Assembly: GCF_004924335.1 (NCBI RefSeq)
Contig: NZ_CP024633.1
Location: forward strand, 1,240,001-1,304,000
Origin: Mycobacteroides salmoniphilum
Lineage (GTDB): Bacteria; Actinomycetota; Actinomycetes; Mycobacteriales; Mycobacteriaceae
Direction: 5' to 3'
Length of the DNA stretch: 64,000 nt
Below the pieces are notes generated by a model that ran no database searches, had not been told where the DNA came from, and saw only the letters and a list, made by a program, of their open reading frames with translations. Every line of letters starts with the position of its first letter. Position 1 is the first letter of the stretch. A program made the translations under genes and the position numbers. Shown piece by piece: positions 9,558 through 18,125 of the stretch.

Positions 9558-10841
9558 GTGCGCGCGCTGAAGACTGAGGTGATTGCTGCCCGGAGTGAGA
9601 CCACCACGGAGGATCCGGTGGGCGTTCCGGCACCAGCCGATTCGATCTCGCCCCCCACTACCCGGCTGGGCAAGGCGTGGCTCATCACCGTATTGGGCGC
9701 GATGGTTGCCCTGGGGCCGCTCACTATCGATATGTACCTCCCGGCCTTGCCTGATATCGGGGCGGATCTGCACGTCAACTCGACCCTCACACAGCTGACA
9801 CTCACCGGAACGCTGGTGGGGTTGGGGTTGGGGCAGCTCCTGGTGGGCCCGCTGTCGGATTCGCTCGGCAGACGCCTGCCGCTGATCGCCGGGGCGGCCC
9901 TGCATATCGCGGCGTCGCTGGCCATCACCATCGCCCCGAACATCGTGGTGCTGGGTGTGCTCCGGGCGATTGAAGGGGTGGGTGCCGCGGCGGCCATGGT
10001 CGTGGCGATGGCCGTGGTGCGTGACCTCTATACCGATAAGGCCGCGGCCACCGTCATCTCCCGGCTCACGCTGGTGATCGGTATCGCGCCGATCCTGGCC
10101 CCGTCGCTGGGCGCGGCCGTACTGGTACACGGCTCGTGGCAGAACGTGTTCGCGGCGTTGTCGTGTCTGGGGGTGCTGCTGCTCATCCTTGCGGTGGTGG
10201 CGCTGCCGGAGACCTTGCCGCCGAGCGCGCGGCGCCCGCTGCGGGTGAGGGGCATTCTGCAGACCTATCGCGATCTGCTGCGTGACAAGGTTTTCGTGGT
10301 CTTGGTGCTTGTCGCCGGGCTGTCGTTGTCGGGCCTGTTCGCCTATATCTCGGGTGCGTCCTTCGTGCTGCAGGGTCAGTACGGCATGAATCAGCAGGTG
10401 TTCGCGATCATGTTCGGCGCGGGCGCCATCGCGTTTGTCGCGGCCTCGCAGTTGAACGTGGTGTTGCTCAAGCGGTTCGAACCGCAACAGATCGTGCAAT
10501 GGTGCCTGTCGCTGGCCCTGATCCCAGCGGTGGTGCTGCTGGTACTGGCCGGGCTCGGTATCGGTGGGCTGTTCGGCTTCGTGGCTCCGGTCTGGACCCT
10601 GATGGCGTTCATGGGCTTCGTCATTCCCAACGCGCCGGCCTTGGCTTTGTCTCGCCATGGCGAGGCGGCCGGGACCTCGGCGGCAGTGCTGGGCGCCTCA
10701 CAGTTCGGCGTGGGAGCAGTGATCGCGCCATTGGTGGGGGCGTTGGGTAATAACGCGCTCGCCGTGGCTGTCGTCATGACGATCGGGGTTGTGCTGGCTC
10801 TGGCGGGGCTGGCCGTCGTGAGAAATCGTGTCACCACCTGA
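9558..10841 (+). CDS. MFS multidrug exporter, Bcr/CflA (DHA1) type
   Basis: A 427-aa transporter with about 12 hydrophobic segments. TIDMYLPALPDIGADL in TM1 and GLGLGQLLVGPLSDSLGRR (TM2 and the motif-A loop) are hallmarks of Bcr/CflA proton-driven drug exporters. The GTG at 9558 is chosen because a strong purine-rich ribosome-binding site (9536-9548) lies 9 nt upstream and the hydrophobic core follows about 35 residues later. In-frame ATG starts further upstream (9360) give an implausible polar leader. It is followed 23 bp later by a second MFS gene on the same strand, so the two may be co-transcribed. An inverted repeat (GTGAG 9513-9517, CTCAC 9524-9528) lies upstream. Confidence 0.86.
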   Translation: MRALKTEVIAARSETTTEDPVGVPAPADSISPPTTRLGKAWLITVLGAMVALGPLTIDMYLPALPDIGADLHVNSTLTQLTLTGTLVGLGLGQLLVGPLSDSLGRRLPLIAGAALHIAASLAITIAPNIVVLGVLRAIEGVGAAAAMVVAMAVVRDLYTDKAAATVISRLTLVIGIAPILAPSLGAAVLVHGSWQNVFAALSCLGVLLLILAVVALPETLPPSARRPLRVRGILQTYRDLLRDKVFVVLVLVAGLSLSGLFAYISGASFVLQGQYGMNQQVFAIMFGAGAIAFVAASQLNVVLLKRFEPQQIVQWCLSLALIPAVVLLVLAGLGIGGLFGFVAPVWTLMAFMGFVIPNAPALALSRHGEAAGTSAAVLGASQFGVGAVIAPLVGALGNNALAVAVVMTIGVVLALAGLAVVRNRVTT

Positions 10842-10864
10842 ACCACGACGAGATTTCCGTAGCC

Positions 10865-12340
10865 GTGCAGTCTGAGTATCCGCGACCGTGGACGACGTTG
10901 TGGGTGGTGCTGTTCGGCCTGTTCATGATCTTGCTCGACTCGACGATCGTGTCGGTCGCCAATCCCGCCATCAAGACCGCTTTCGGCGCCGACTACTCGG
11001 CGACGGTGTGGGTCACGAGCGCCTATCTGTTGGGCTACGCGGTCCCGTTGCTGATCAGCGGGCGACTCGGCGACCAGTTCGGCCCGCGTTTCATGTACTT
11101 GGCAGGGCTGGCAGTCTTCACCGCCGCCTCGCTGTGGTGCGGGCTCGCCGGATCGATCGGCTGGCTTATCACGGCGCGGGTGGTGCAGGGGATCGGTGCG
11201 GCGATGCTGACGCCGCAGACACTCACGGTGGTGCAACGGGTGTTCCCGCCGCAGCGGCGCGGGACTGCGATGGGGGTGTGGGGCGCGGTCGCCGGGATCG
11301 CAACGCTGGTCGGCCCGGTCGCCGGCGGCGTGTTGGTCGACGGGTGGGGTTGGCAGTGGATCTTCTACGTCAACGTCCCGGTGGGTGTGCTGGGAATGAT
11401 CTTGGGCGCCATCTACATTCCGCGCATGCCGACGCATCCGCATCGACTGGATCTCTTGGGTATGGCGCTCTCGGCTTCGGGCATGTTCGCCTTTGTCTTC
11501 GCACTTCAGGAAGGGGAGAGTTTCCACTGGGCGCCGGGGGTATGGGGGACGATGGCCGCCGGTCTGGCGGCCCTGGGCGTGTTCGTGTGGTGGCAGTCGG
11601 CGAATCGGGGTGAGCCGCTGATTCCGCTGCGGCTGTTCGCAGACCGCAACTTCTCGCTCGCTGGTGTGAGTATCGCGTCGATGGGCTTTTGTGTGATCTC
11701 CACCGGGTTGCCCATGATGTTCTATGCACAATTGGCGCTGGGATTTTCGCCGACCAAGGCGGCGTTGACGCAGGCCCCGACGGCGATCGTCAGCGGGGTC
11801 TTGGCGCCGGTTTCCGGCTGGCTTGTCGACAGGGTGCGTCCATCGGTGTTGATCGGCGGTGGCGTCGCGCTGATGATCGCGTCGACGTTGTGGTGGACGG
11901 CGATGATGCGACCGGAGACGCAGATGTGGCAGCTCATGCTGCCCGCAGCGGGTATCGGTGCGGCCATGGCATGTATCTGGGGGCCCTTGGCCACCACCGC
12001 GACACGGAATCTGCCGTCCGCGGTGGCCGGCGCCGGGTCCGGCGTCTACAACACGCTGCGCCAGGTCGGAGGCGTGGTGGGCAGCTCGGCGATGGGTGCG
12101 TTGATGACGGCACGGCTGGCTTCGAACATGCCCGCAATGCCGTCCTCCTCGGTCGATTCCGCGTCAGGTGGCGTGCTGCCGCCCGGGTTGCGTGCGCCGT
12201 TCTCGACGGCGATGTCCCAGTCGATGCTGCTGGGTGTGGCCGCGTTGGTGATCGGTTTGGTGGCGACACTGTTTATGCGGCCCGCCGGTTCACAGGTAGG
12301 TGCCGTGCCCCTCGATCACAGTGTCCCCGTCGAAGATTAG
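10865..12340 (+). CDS. MFS drug transporter, EmrB/QacA (DHA2) type, Rv1250-like
   Basis: A 491-aa, 14-TM transporter. FMILLDSTIVSVANPAI is the DHA2 motif D1; GRLGDQFGPR is motif A; GPVAGGVLVDGWGWQWIFYV is the antiporter motif C with the family-specific WRWIF-like sequence. Such pumps export cationic or lipophilic drugs against protons. The start is GTG. The position between kgd and the Rv1251c-like helicase matches Rv1250. The last 51 bp overlap the 3' end of the opposite-strand SnoaL-like gene. The substrate is unknown. Confidence 0.88.
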   Translation: MQSEYPRPWTTLWVVLFGLFMILLDSTIVSVANPAIKTAFGADYSATVWVTSAYLLGYAVPLLISGRLGDQFGPRFMYLAGLAVFTAASLWCGLAGSIGWLITARVVQGIGAAMLTPQTLTVVQRVFPPQRRGTAMGVWGAVAGIATLVGPVAGGVLVDGWGWQWIFYVNVPVGVLGMILGAIYIPRMPTHPHRLDLLGMALSASGMFAFVFALQEGESFHWAPGVWGTMAAGLAALGVFVWWQSANRGEPLIPLRLFADRNFSLAGVSIASMGFCVISTGLPMMFYAQLALGFSPTKAALTQAPTAIVSGVLAPVSGWLVDRVRPSVLIGGGVALMIASTLWWTAMMRPETQMWQLMLPAAGIGAAMACIWGPLATTATRNLPSAVAGAGSGVYNTLRQVGGVVGSSAMGALMTARLASNMPAMPSSSVDSASGGVLPPGLRAPFSTAMSQSMLLGVAALVIGLVATLFMRPAGSQVGAVPLDHSVPVED

Positions 12341-12643
12341 TACCTCGTTGACGAGGCCGCCCTTGTGATTTCGGTAGTTGATGACGACGGCCGTTGCGCC
12401 CACATAGGTGCCGACAGGTTCGAAATGAAGATCCGGGTTGCGGGTGAGAGCCTCGGCCCAGTAGTCGCGGATGGCCTTCTTGCCCCGAAAGATGCCTCCG
12501 GTCTCTGGGGCTATCTCGGCGCCGTAGGCGGAGGTAAAGACGGCGGCCTCGTGGAAATGCGCCAGCACCGCCTCGATGTCGTGCGCATTCCACGCCGCGT
12601 ACCACTGGCGGCTGAACTTCTCGGGGTCGACGGTGAGTGTCAT
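12290..12643 (-). CDS. SnoaL-like / NTF2-fold protein
   Basis: A 117-aa single-domain protein. Residues from FSRQWYAAWNAHDIEAVLAH through YGAEIAPETGGIFRGKKAIRDYW to GGLVNEVLIFDGDTVIEGHG match the SnoaL_2/NTF2-like fold, a small alpha+beta barrel that binds hydrophobic ligands or acts as an isomerase/hydrolase. The ATG at 12643 overlaps the stop of the upstream FAD-oxidase gene by 4 bp, so the pair is translationally coupled. A longer frame to 13084 runs antisense-like through the oxidase and is rejected. Its tail overlaps the convergent MFS gene by 51 bp. Confidence 0.8.
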   Translation of the reverse strand: MTLTVDPEKFSRQWYAAWNAHDIEAVLAHFHEAAVFTSAYGAEIAPETGGIFRGKKAIRDYWAEALTRNPDLHFEPVGTYVGATAVVINYRNHKGGLVNEVLIFDGDTVIEGHGTYL

Positions 12644-13998
12644 GATTCTCGCTCGGCAGCACCGCTTCTCTCCGGGCTGTGCCCGAACAGCACTGCGGGG
12701 TTGAGGAACCCGGTGGGATCGAAGGCAGCCTTGACGGCCCGCATGGCGGCAATATCGCCGGGTGTGCGGGCCATGCCGAGGTAATCGCGTTTGATTGTCC
12801 CGACTCCGTGCTCTGAGCTGACATTGCCGCCCAGTTCGGCGATGAGCGTCATCATGGGCTGATACAACGCGGTGGAGTCGGGGCAGCGCAACACATTTAA
12901 GTGCAGGTTGCCCTCTCCTACGTGGCCGAACAAGACGGGTATAGCGTCGGAGACCTTCTCCGCGATCAGTGCGGTGGCGCGGCGTTCGAACTCGCCAATG
13001 TGTGTCAGCGGCAGTGCCACATCGAATTTCAAGGGCGGGCCGTGGGTTCCCAGCGCCTCGGCGATCGATTCGCGCACCTGCCACAGGCGTTCACGGGAGT
13101 TGGCATCCAAACCGACAGCGGCCTGCTCGGCCACGCCGGCGGCGTCGAGTGCTTCGGCCAGATCTTCGGTGGGGTCGCTATCGCGGGCGAGTTCGATGAG
13201 CAGCAGCCATGGATTGTCCACGGGGCTTGGAATACCCAATCTGGCGTCCATGAGCTCCAGTGCGGCAATTCCGCTGAGGTCACGGAAGATCCGGCTCGCC
13301 TCGACCAGTTGATCCAGATGGTCGAACCCGGTGATCGCTGCGACGCTGTGTTTTGGGACCGGATGCAGGCGCAGTTCGAGTGCGGTGATGACCCCGAGGG
13401 TGCCCTCGGCGCCGACGAACAGGCTGGTGAGGTCGTAGCCCGTGTTGTCGGCACGAACATCACTGTGGCGCTGCATGATTGATCCATCGGGGAGAGCGAT
13501 CTGCACGCCGATGACCTGCTCGCGCATGTTGCCGTAACGCACCGTGCGCAGGCCTCCGGCGTTGGTGGATGCCATGCCGCCCAGAGTGGCCGAGTCGCGG
13601 GAGCCGATGTCGACGCCGAATTGCAGGTTCTCCCTGGCGGCCGCTTGTTGTAGTGCTGCCAGGGTTACACCTGATCCGGCGCGGATCCGGCGGTCGACGG
13701 TGTCGATGGCGCCGATCTCGGTGAGCCGCTCGGTGGATAGCAGTACGTCGTCATGCTCGGGAACGGTCCCGGCGACCATCGACGTGCGGCCGCCCTGGGT
13801 GGTGACGGGGTGGCCGTGTTCCTTGCAAGCCTTCAAGATTGCGCCGACTTCTTCGGCGGAGCCGGGACGGATCAGGATGCTCGCGGTACCGCGGTAGCGG
13901 CCGGTGTGGTCGATCGTACGCCCGGCCAGTACGTCGGCATCGGTGCTGACGTACCGATCGCCGACAATCTGGACCAGGTCATCCGCAAGCGAGGACAT
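12640..13998 (-). CDS. FAD-linked oxidase (GlcD / D-lactate dehydrogenase type)
   Basis: A 452-aa flavoprotein. The PCMH FAD-binding domain occupies the first half, with the pyrophosphate-binding VTTQGGRTSMVAGT and LGGMASTNAGGLRTVRYGN. The FAD-linked oxidase C-terminal domain follows, with LFGHVGEGNLHLNV (metal/substrate histidines) and SEHGVGTIKRDYLGMARTP. The family oxidises D-2-hydroxyacids such as D-lactate, glycolate or 2-hydroxyglutarate. GAGG precedes the ATG. It is coupled to a SnoaL-like gene downstream. This pair is not between Rv1250 and Rv1251c in M. tuberculosis, so it is an insertion or lineage gene. The specific substrate cannot be told. Confidence 0.88.
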   Translation of the reverse strand: MSSLADDLVQIVGDRYVSTDADVLAGRTIDHTGRYRGTASILIRPGSAEEVGAILKACKEHGHPVTTQGGRTSMVAGTVPEHDDVLLSTERLTEIGAIDTVDRRIRAGSGVTLAALQQAAARENLQFGVDIGSRDSATLGGMASTNAGGLRTVRYGNMREQVIGVQIALPDGSIMQRHSDVRADNTGYDLTSLFVGAEGTLGVITALELRLHPVPKHSVAAITGFDHLDQLVEASRIFRDLSGIAALELMDARLGIPSPVDNPWLLLIELARDSDPTEDLAEALDAAGVAEQAAVGLDANSRERLWQVRESIAEALGTHGPPLKFDVALPLTHIGEFERRATALIAEKVSDAIPVLFGHVGEGNLHLNVLRCPDSTALYQPMMTLIAELGGNVSSEHGVGTIKRDYLGMARTPGDIAAMRAVKAAFDPTGFLNPAVLFGHSPERSGAAERES

Positions 13999-14003
13999 GG
14001 ACC

Positions 14004-17000
14004 TCAGTGTGGCACGGCGTCATTGGTCCGGTCCGGACTTAGGGCCAAGAACGCCCCGAGCTCGACCAGCCCGTCGGGCGTGGCCGGCAGATACTCGGTC
14101 AGTGCCGGCGATCTCACGATCACCGCCTGGAACTTGGCTCGGCTGATCGCCACGTTGAGGCGGTTCCTGTTTAGCAGGAACGACATACCGCGCGGCACAT
14201 CATCGACGGCCGAGGCGGTCATCGACACGAACACGACCGGCGCCTGGCGACCCTGGAACTTGTCCACGGTCCCTACCAGCACCTCGCCCAGCCCGGCTGC
14301 GGCCAGCGCGGCCCGCAACGCCAACACCTGTGCGTTGTACGGAGCCACCACCAACACGTCGGACTGCGCCAGCGGCCGTGTGCCGGATTCTTCGGTCCAG
14401 TCCGATCCGATCAGTCCTGTGATCTCTGTGGCAATCGCCTCGGCCTCCTGTGGACTGCTGGTCGCATTCCCCTCATGGTCAACCAGCAGCGTCCGCACCC
14501 CAGGTTCCTGTCCTGCTAGGGTGCGCGCCGGTGCCGCGGACTCAAGTTCACCGTCGTAGGAAAGCTCCGAAACTCGTTGGCATAGAGCGGGATGCATCCG
14601 GTAAGAGCGCTCCAAGAAGTAGCCACGGTCGACGGGCAGCGCGCCGTGACCTTCCACGAGCCAGCCGAGCGCGGAGGTGTCCACCGGCTCGGGATGTACA
14701 CCCTGCGACACCTGCGGCAGCTGCTGCGGATCGCCGAGCAGCAGCAGGTTCTGCGCTCCCCGTGCTACCGCAAGGGTATTCGCCAGACTGAACTGACCGG
14801 CTTCGTCGATGACCAGCAGCCGTAGCACGCCATCGGCGACACGGGTGGTGTTTGCGAAATCCCATGCGGTGCCACCGATGACGGCGCCCTCGCTGGCGTG
14901 GGATGCGATGAAGCCCGCATAGTCGCTATCCCGAATCTGAGTCCACGCGGCATCACCGCTGTATGGCGATGCCTTCTTGGCGACCCGTTCGGGCGGTACC
15001 CCCGCCGCGACGACCTGGTCCAGGAGGTGTTCCACGACCGCGTGAGACTGCGCCACCACGCCGACAAGCCAGCCCTCCCGCGTTACCAGTTCAGCGATGA
15101 CCCGTGCCGCGGTGAAGGTCTTCCCGGTTCCTGGCGGGCCATGTACGGCCAGGTAGGACGAGTCCAGATTCCGCAAAGCGGAGGTGATGGCTCCGGCATG
15201 CCCGTCGTCACCTACGGTCGGCAGAGGCGCACCACGGGGATTGCGGCGCAACAGAATATCGATGGACGCGGTATGGGGTAGCTCAGGAAGGCCATGGGCA
15301 ACGCCCGCGGCGACGTGCTCGATGGCGGCTTCCAATGCCTTGGTCATCACCGGCGCACCCGGCGCAAGAGCCATCGGCAGCTCGGAGAACACCTCGCCGT
15401 TCTTCGGCGTGAGCTCCTGGATCGTCACGTCCACGGGGACACCGCCGGATTCGGTGACCTCCACGACGGTCGCCGATCCAGACGCCCGCCGATCGGGGTC
15501 CCCGTCGCCGAGCCCCGTCGGTGCCGGCGGCTCATAGAGCGCGTAGACGTTGTCGTCGAGGACACCGCCGGCGAGGTCGCCCGTCAGTTTCACGTGTCGT
15601 CGGAGCTTGCGCTGGCTTCCAGATTTATGCCAGTCCTCGATCAGCTCGGCGCCCTCGACGATGAAAACCCCCGCGGTATCCGCCCATTCGTCGACTGGGT
15701 TGTTCAGTCTGTCGAAGTGACTCCACCAGAATGGTTTTCGCTCTCGAGTGTGATATCCGCGTGCTGCCGACACCATGGCTGCCGCTGTTTGTTCGGCGCT
15801 ACGATCGGCCGGACCGGAGTCTCCCACGAATGCCGCCAGCGCCATGCCGATCCCATCGGGCTCCGACTCGTCCGTGTCGCCGACAGCGGCAGAAGAGGAC
15901 AGGTGGGTAATGCCGTGTTCAAAGGCCCTCACCAGCAGCCAATCCCGGAGCTTGCGCGTCGAAGCGCAGTCGTAACGGTTGTACTCGGCGATGGAGTCCA
16001 GTACTTCCTGCGCCGCGGGGTCGGCGCTATCGCGCAGTGCGCAGTAACGCGCGTACTCGTTGATCGAATCCACCGCCGTTGTGACGTCGCCGGAGCGCTT
16101 TCCGGATTCGATGAACAGCGGCTCCAACGCCTTGAGCCCGTAACCGCTGGAACCAGAGCGAATGCTTTTGCGCACCACGGGATAGAGGTCGACCAGTACG
16201 TTGTCACGCAGAAGTTCGTCGATCTGTTCCTCGCCGACCCCGTACCGGCCGGCAAGACGCAGCAGCGCGGTCTTCTCGTACGCCGCGTAGTGGTAGACGT
16301 GCATCCCCGGATACCGGCGACGGCGTTTGGCTACCAGATCCAGGAACGTGATCAGGGCCTTTCGTTCGCTGTGGCGATCGTGAGCCCATATCGGCCGGAA
16401 TTTCTCCTTGCCGGACCGGTCGTACTCCAGCACGCCGAACAGGTACTCCAGCCCCCACTGCACGCCATCCTCTGTCCACAGCGGATCGCCTTCGAAGTCG
16501 AAAAAGATGTCTCCGGGATTCGGGGCGGGCATGGTGCCGAGCGGAATCGGATCAGCAACCTCGAACTGTGGTGTGCCACTGTCTCGTTGACGGACCTGTA
16601 ACTCGGCCTGCGCCACCAATTGCTGCAGGCTGCGCGCCGACATATCGGCGACGGGGCCGGGACCCGCGGCAAGCTCTGCGACAGTGTCCACCCCGGCGTC
16701 CATCAGTGCCGCCCGCTGACTGATCCGCATGCCGGCGACAAGCAGCAAGTCGTCGGTGCGCTCGACCTCCGGCTCGCACACGGGACAACGGAAGCAGGCG
16801 CGGACGTTCTCATCGGACCACTGCACCGGAACCCCGCCCACCAGATGGCGATCGAGCAAGTCCTGCAATTGGATTCGTCGCTGTCGATACACGCCGACCA
16901 GAGCGGCCACGGGATAGTCAACGGCCGATCGGTCACCCAATATCAGCCGCACCTCCGCGGACACCGGCACACCTGTCGTCATCAAACTGTCGGCATAGGC

Positions 17001-17444
17001 CGCCAACTGCAGCAAGGCCGTCACCTTGGCGCTGCGGGCCAGTTTGGTGTCGCAGACGCGGTAGGTCTGGTCCTCTCGGACCACAAAGTCCGCGAAACCG
17101 AGGAACCGGCCGTCGAACATCGCGGCCTGATACACCGCGGGGCGCCCATCGTCGAAGGCCCGCTTCGTAGCCGCGGCGACCGCGTGGAGTCCGTCGAGCG
17201 TGAAGGTGGGGGGAAAGGGGATGCTGGCTACTCCGGAACCGAAGCGCTTCTGCAGCTCGGCAAGGTGGTGAGCCTCGTGGGCTTCCCCCAAAGTCGCGGT
17301 GCGCGCCAGCAGTTCATCATCACGAGGGGGCGCCGGTGCCCATCCGAGCTTGGCGTCGAATGCCCGCAACAGGGCGTACTCACAGCGGGCGGCGGAGGCA
17401 AGATCCGAAGCGCTGTAGACGACCCGGCCGTCGAGGACGAACAC
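14004..17444 (-). CDS. TM0106-type RecB-like nuclease fused to SF1 helicase (Rv1251c-like)
   Basis: A 1146-aa protein. Residues 1-300 form a RecB-like nuclease region with a CFRCPVCEPE cysteine cluster and another Cys near the N-terminus (ARCEYALL) that could ligate metal or Fe-S. Residues of about 310-560 look like an RNase-H-fold exonuclease (IFFDFEGDPLW, a DxE motif). The C-terminal third is a Dna2/Upf1-like SF1 helicase with Walker A GPPGTGKTF (about 769-777), Walker B LLVIDEAGQF, and VDKFQGRQAPVVFVSMTAS plus NRNRLNVAISRAK. It probably acts in DNA or R-loop processing. The GTG start is backed by TACAGT (17451-17456) ending 6 nt upstream. It lies 36 bp downstream of lprE on the same strand. 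Confidence 0.88.
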   Translation of the reverse strand: MFVLDGRVVYSASDLASAARCEYALLRAFDAKLGWAPAPPRDDELLARTATLGEAHEAHHLAELQKRFGSGVASIPFPPTFTLDGLHAVAAATKRAFDDGRPAVYQAAMFDGRFLGFADFVVREDQTYRVCDTKLARSAKVTALLQLAAYADSLMTTGVPVSAEVRLILGDRSAVDYPVAALVGVYRQRRIQLQDLLDRHLVGGVPVQWSDENVRACFRCPVCEPEVERTDDLLLVAGMRISQRAALMDAGVDTVAELAAGPGPVADMSARSLQQLVAQAELQVRQRDSGTPQFEVADPIPLGTMPAPNPGDIFFDFEGDPLWTEDGVQWGLEYLFGVLEYDRSGKEKFRPIWAHDRHSERKALITFLDLVAKRRRRYPGMHVYHYAAYEKTALLRLAGRYGVGEEQIDELLRDNVLVDLYPVVRKSIRSGSSGYGLKALEPLFIESGKRSGDVTTAVDSINEYARYCALRDSADPAAQEVLDSIAEYNRYDCASTRKLRDWLLVRAFEHGITHLSSSAAVGDTDESEPDGIGMALAAFVGDSGPADRSAEQTAAAMVSAARGYHTRERKPFWWSHFDRLNNPVDEWADTAGVFIVEGAELIEDWHKSGSQRKLRRHVKLTGDLAGGVLDDNVYALYEPPAPTGLGDGDPDRRASGSATVVEVTESGGVPVDVTIQELTPKNGEVFSELPMALAPGAPVMTKALEAAIEHVAAGVAHGLPELPHTASIDILLRRNPRGAPLPTVGDDGHAGAITSALRNLDSSYLAVHGPPGTGKTFTAARVIAELVTREGWLVGVVAQSHAVVEHLLDQVVAAGVPPERVAKKASPYSGDAAWTQIRDSDYAGFIASHASEGAVIGGTAWDFANTTRVADGVLRLLVIDEAGQFSLANTLAVARGAQNLLLLGDPQQLPQVSQGVHPEPVDTSALGWLVEGHGALPVDRGYFLERSYRMHPALCQRVSELSYDGELESAAPARTLAGQEPGVRTLLVDHEGNATSSPQEAEAIATEITGLIGSDWTEESGTRPLAQSDVLVVAPYNAQVLALRAALAAAGLGEVLVGTVDKFQGRQAPVVFVSMTASAVDDVPRGMSFLLNRNRLNVAISRAKFQAVIVRSPALTEYLPATPDGLVELGAFLALSPDRTNDAVPH

Positions 17445-17480
17445 CCGATCACTGTAGGTGCTCGCACCGACGAAGATGCC

Positions 17481-18044
17481 CTACTGTGCGGCCAGTTGTA
17501 CCTTTTCCACGCCAGATCCGTTCCAGCGGAAGGACACCACACTCTCCAGGCCGGGGATGCCGTTGGAGAAGTTGAGCACCACAGTGTCCAAGGTGCTCGC
17601 CGGAAGATCGATGGCGTTGTATCCGTACGTGTCGGGGACGCCATGCGAGATCACACCGCCCAGGTGGAAGAACACCGCGCGGGTAGGGGGCGCGGGCTCG
17701 TGCGTATCCGCAGCGACGATGACCGCCGACAAGGGGGCGCACTTGTTGTAGTTGCCCGCCACTGGCACCGGATTCCACGCGGCCTCGCTGTTGGGGCCGG
17801 GGGGTAGGAGTGCGACGGCCGTTGCGACGGCCGGATCCTTCAGGTTGATCGCGCAGTCGTCTTTGATCGAAGGCGGGGGCTTGGGCTTGGTCGCGGAACC
17901 CGCCGGTCCGGGAGATGGTGAGGCAGATGTGATGGTGTTGGCCGGCGTCTTGGACACCGTGCTGTCGCCACCGGTGCAGGCGCAGGCGAGCGCGATCACC
18001 GCCGTCAGTACCGACAGTGTCCTCGCTAGAACCATCCTCCGCAC
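17481..18044 (-). CDS. lprE: Lipoprotein LprE (LppP/LprE family)
   Basis: A 187-aa putative lipoprotein. The N-terminus (RRMVLARTLSVLTAVIALACAC) is a lipoprotein signal peptide with an imperfect lipobox ending in Cys. A Pro/Ser/Thr-rich linker and a compact domain with paired cysteines (DDCAINL, YNKCAPL) follow, as in the LppP/LprE family. M. tuberculosis Rv1252c holds the same position. The GTG at 18044 is preferred because TAATGT (18053-18058) lies 8 nt upstream and the signal peptide starts at once. An in-frame ATG at 18065 and another at 18035 are alternatives. The gene is divergent from deaD. Confidence 0.8.
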   Translation of the reverse strand: MRRMVLARTLSVLTAVIALACACTGGDSTVSKTPANTITSASPSPGPAGSATKPKPPPSIKDDCAINLKDPAVATAVALLPPGPNSEAAWNPVPVAGNYNKCAPLSAVIVAADTHEPAPPTRAVFFHLGGVISHGVPDTYGYNAIDLPASTLDTVVLNFSNGIPGLESVVSFRWNGSGVEKVQLAAQ

Positions 18045-18125
18045 GGCCCCGCACATTACCGACATTTACCAAAGATGCACTGGAGGCGGGAGTTGAGCGC
18101 GGTAGCGCCTAGACTTCTTGACGCC

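Noticed and set aside
10391..11731. Open minus-strand frame of 446 codons across both MFS genes
   Set aside because: Composition is His/Arg/Pro-rich as expected from antisense of TM segments, and it spans two real transporter genes.
15294..16601. Plus-strand frame of 435 codons antisense to the helicase
   Set aside because: No domain or plausible start; it lies wholly within the well-supported Rv1251c-like gene.
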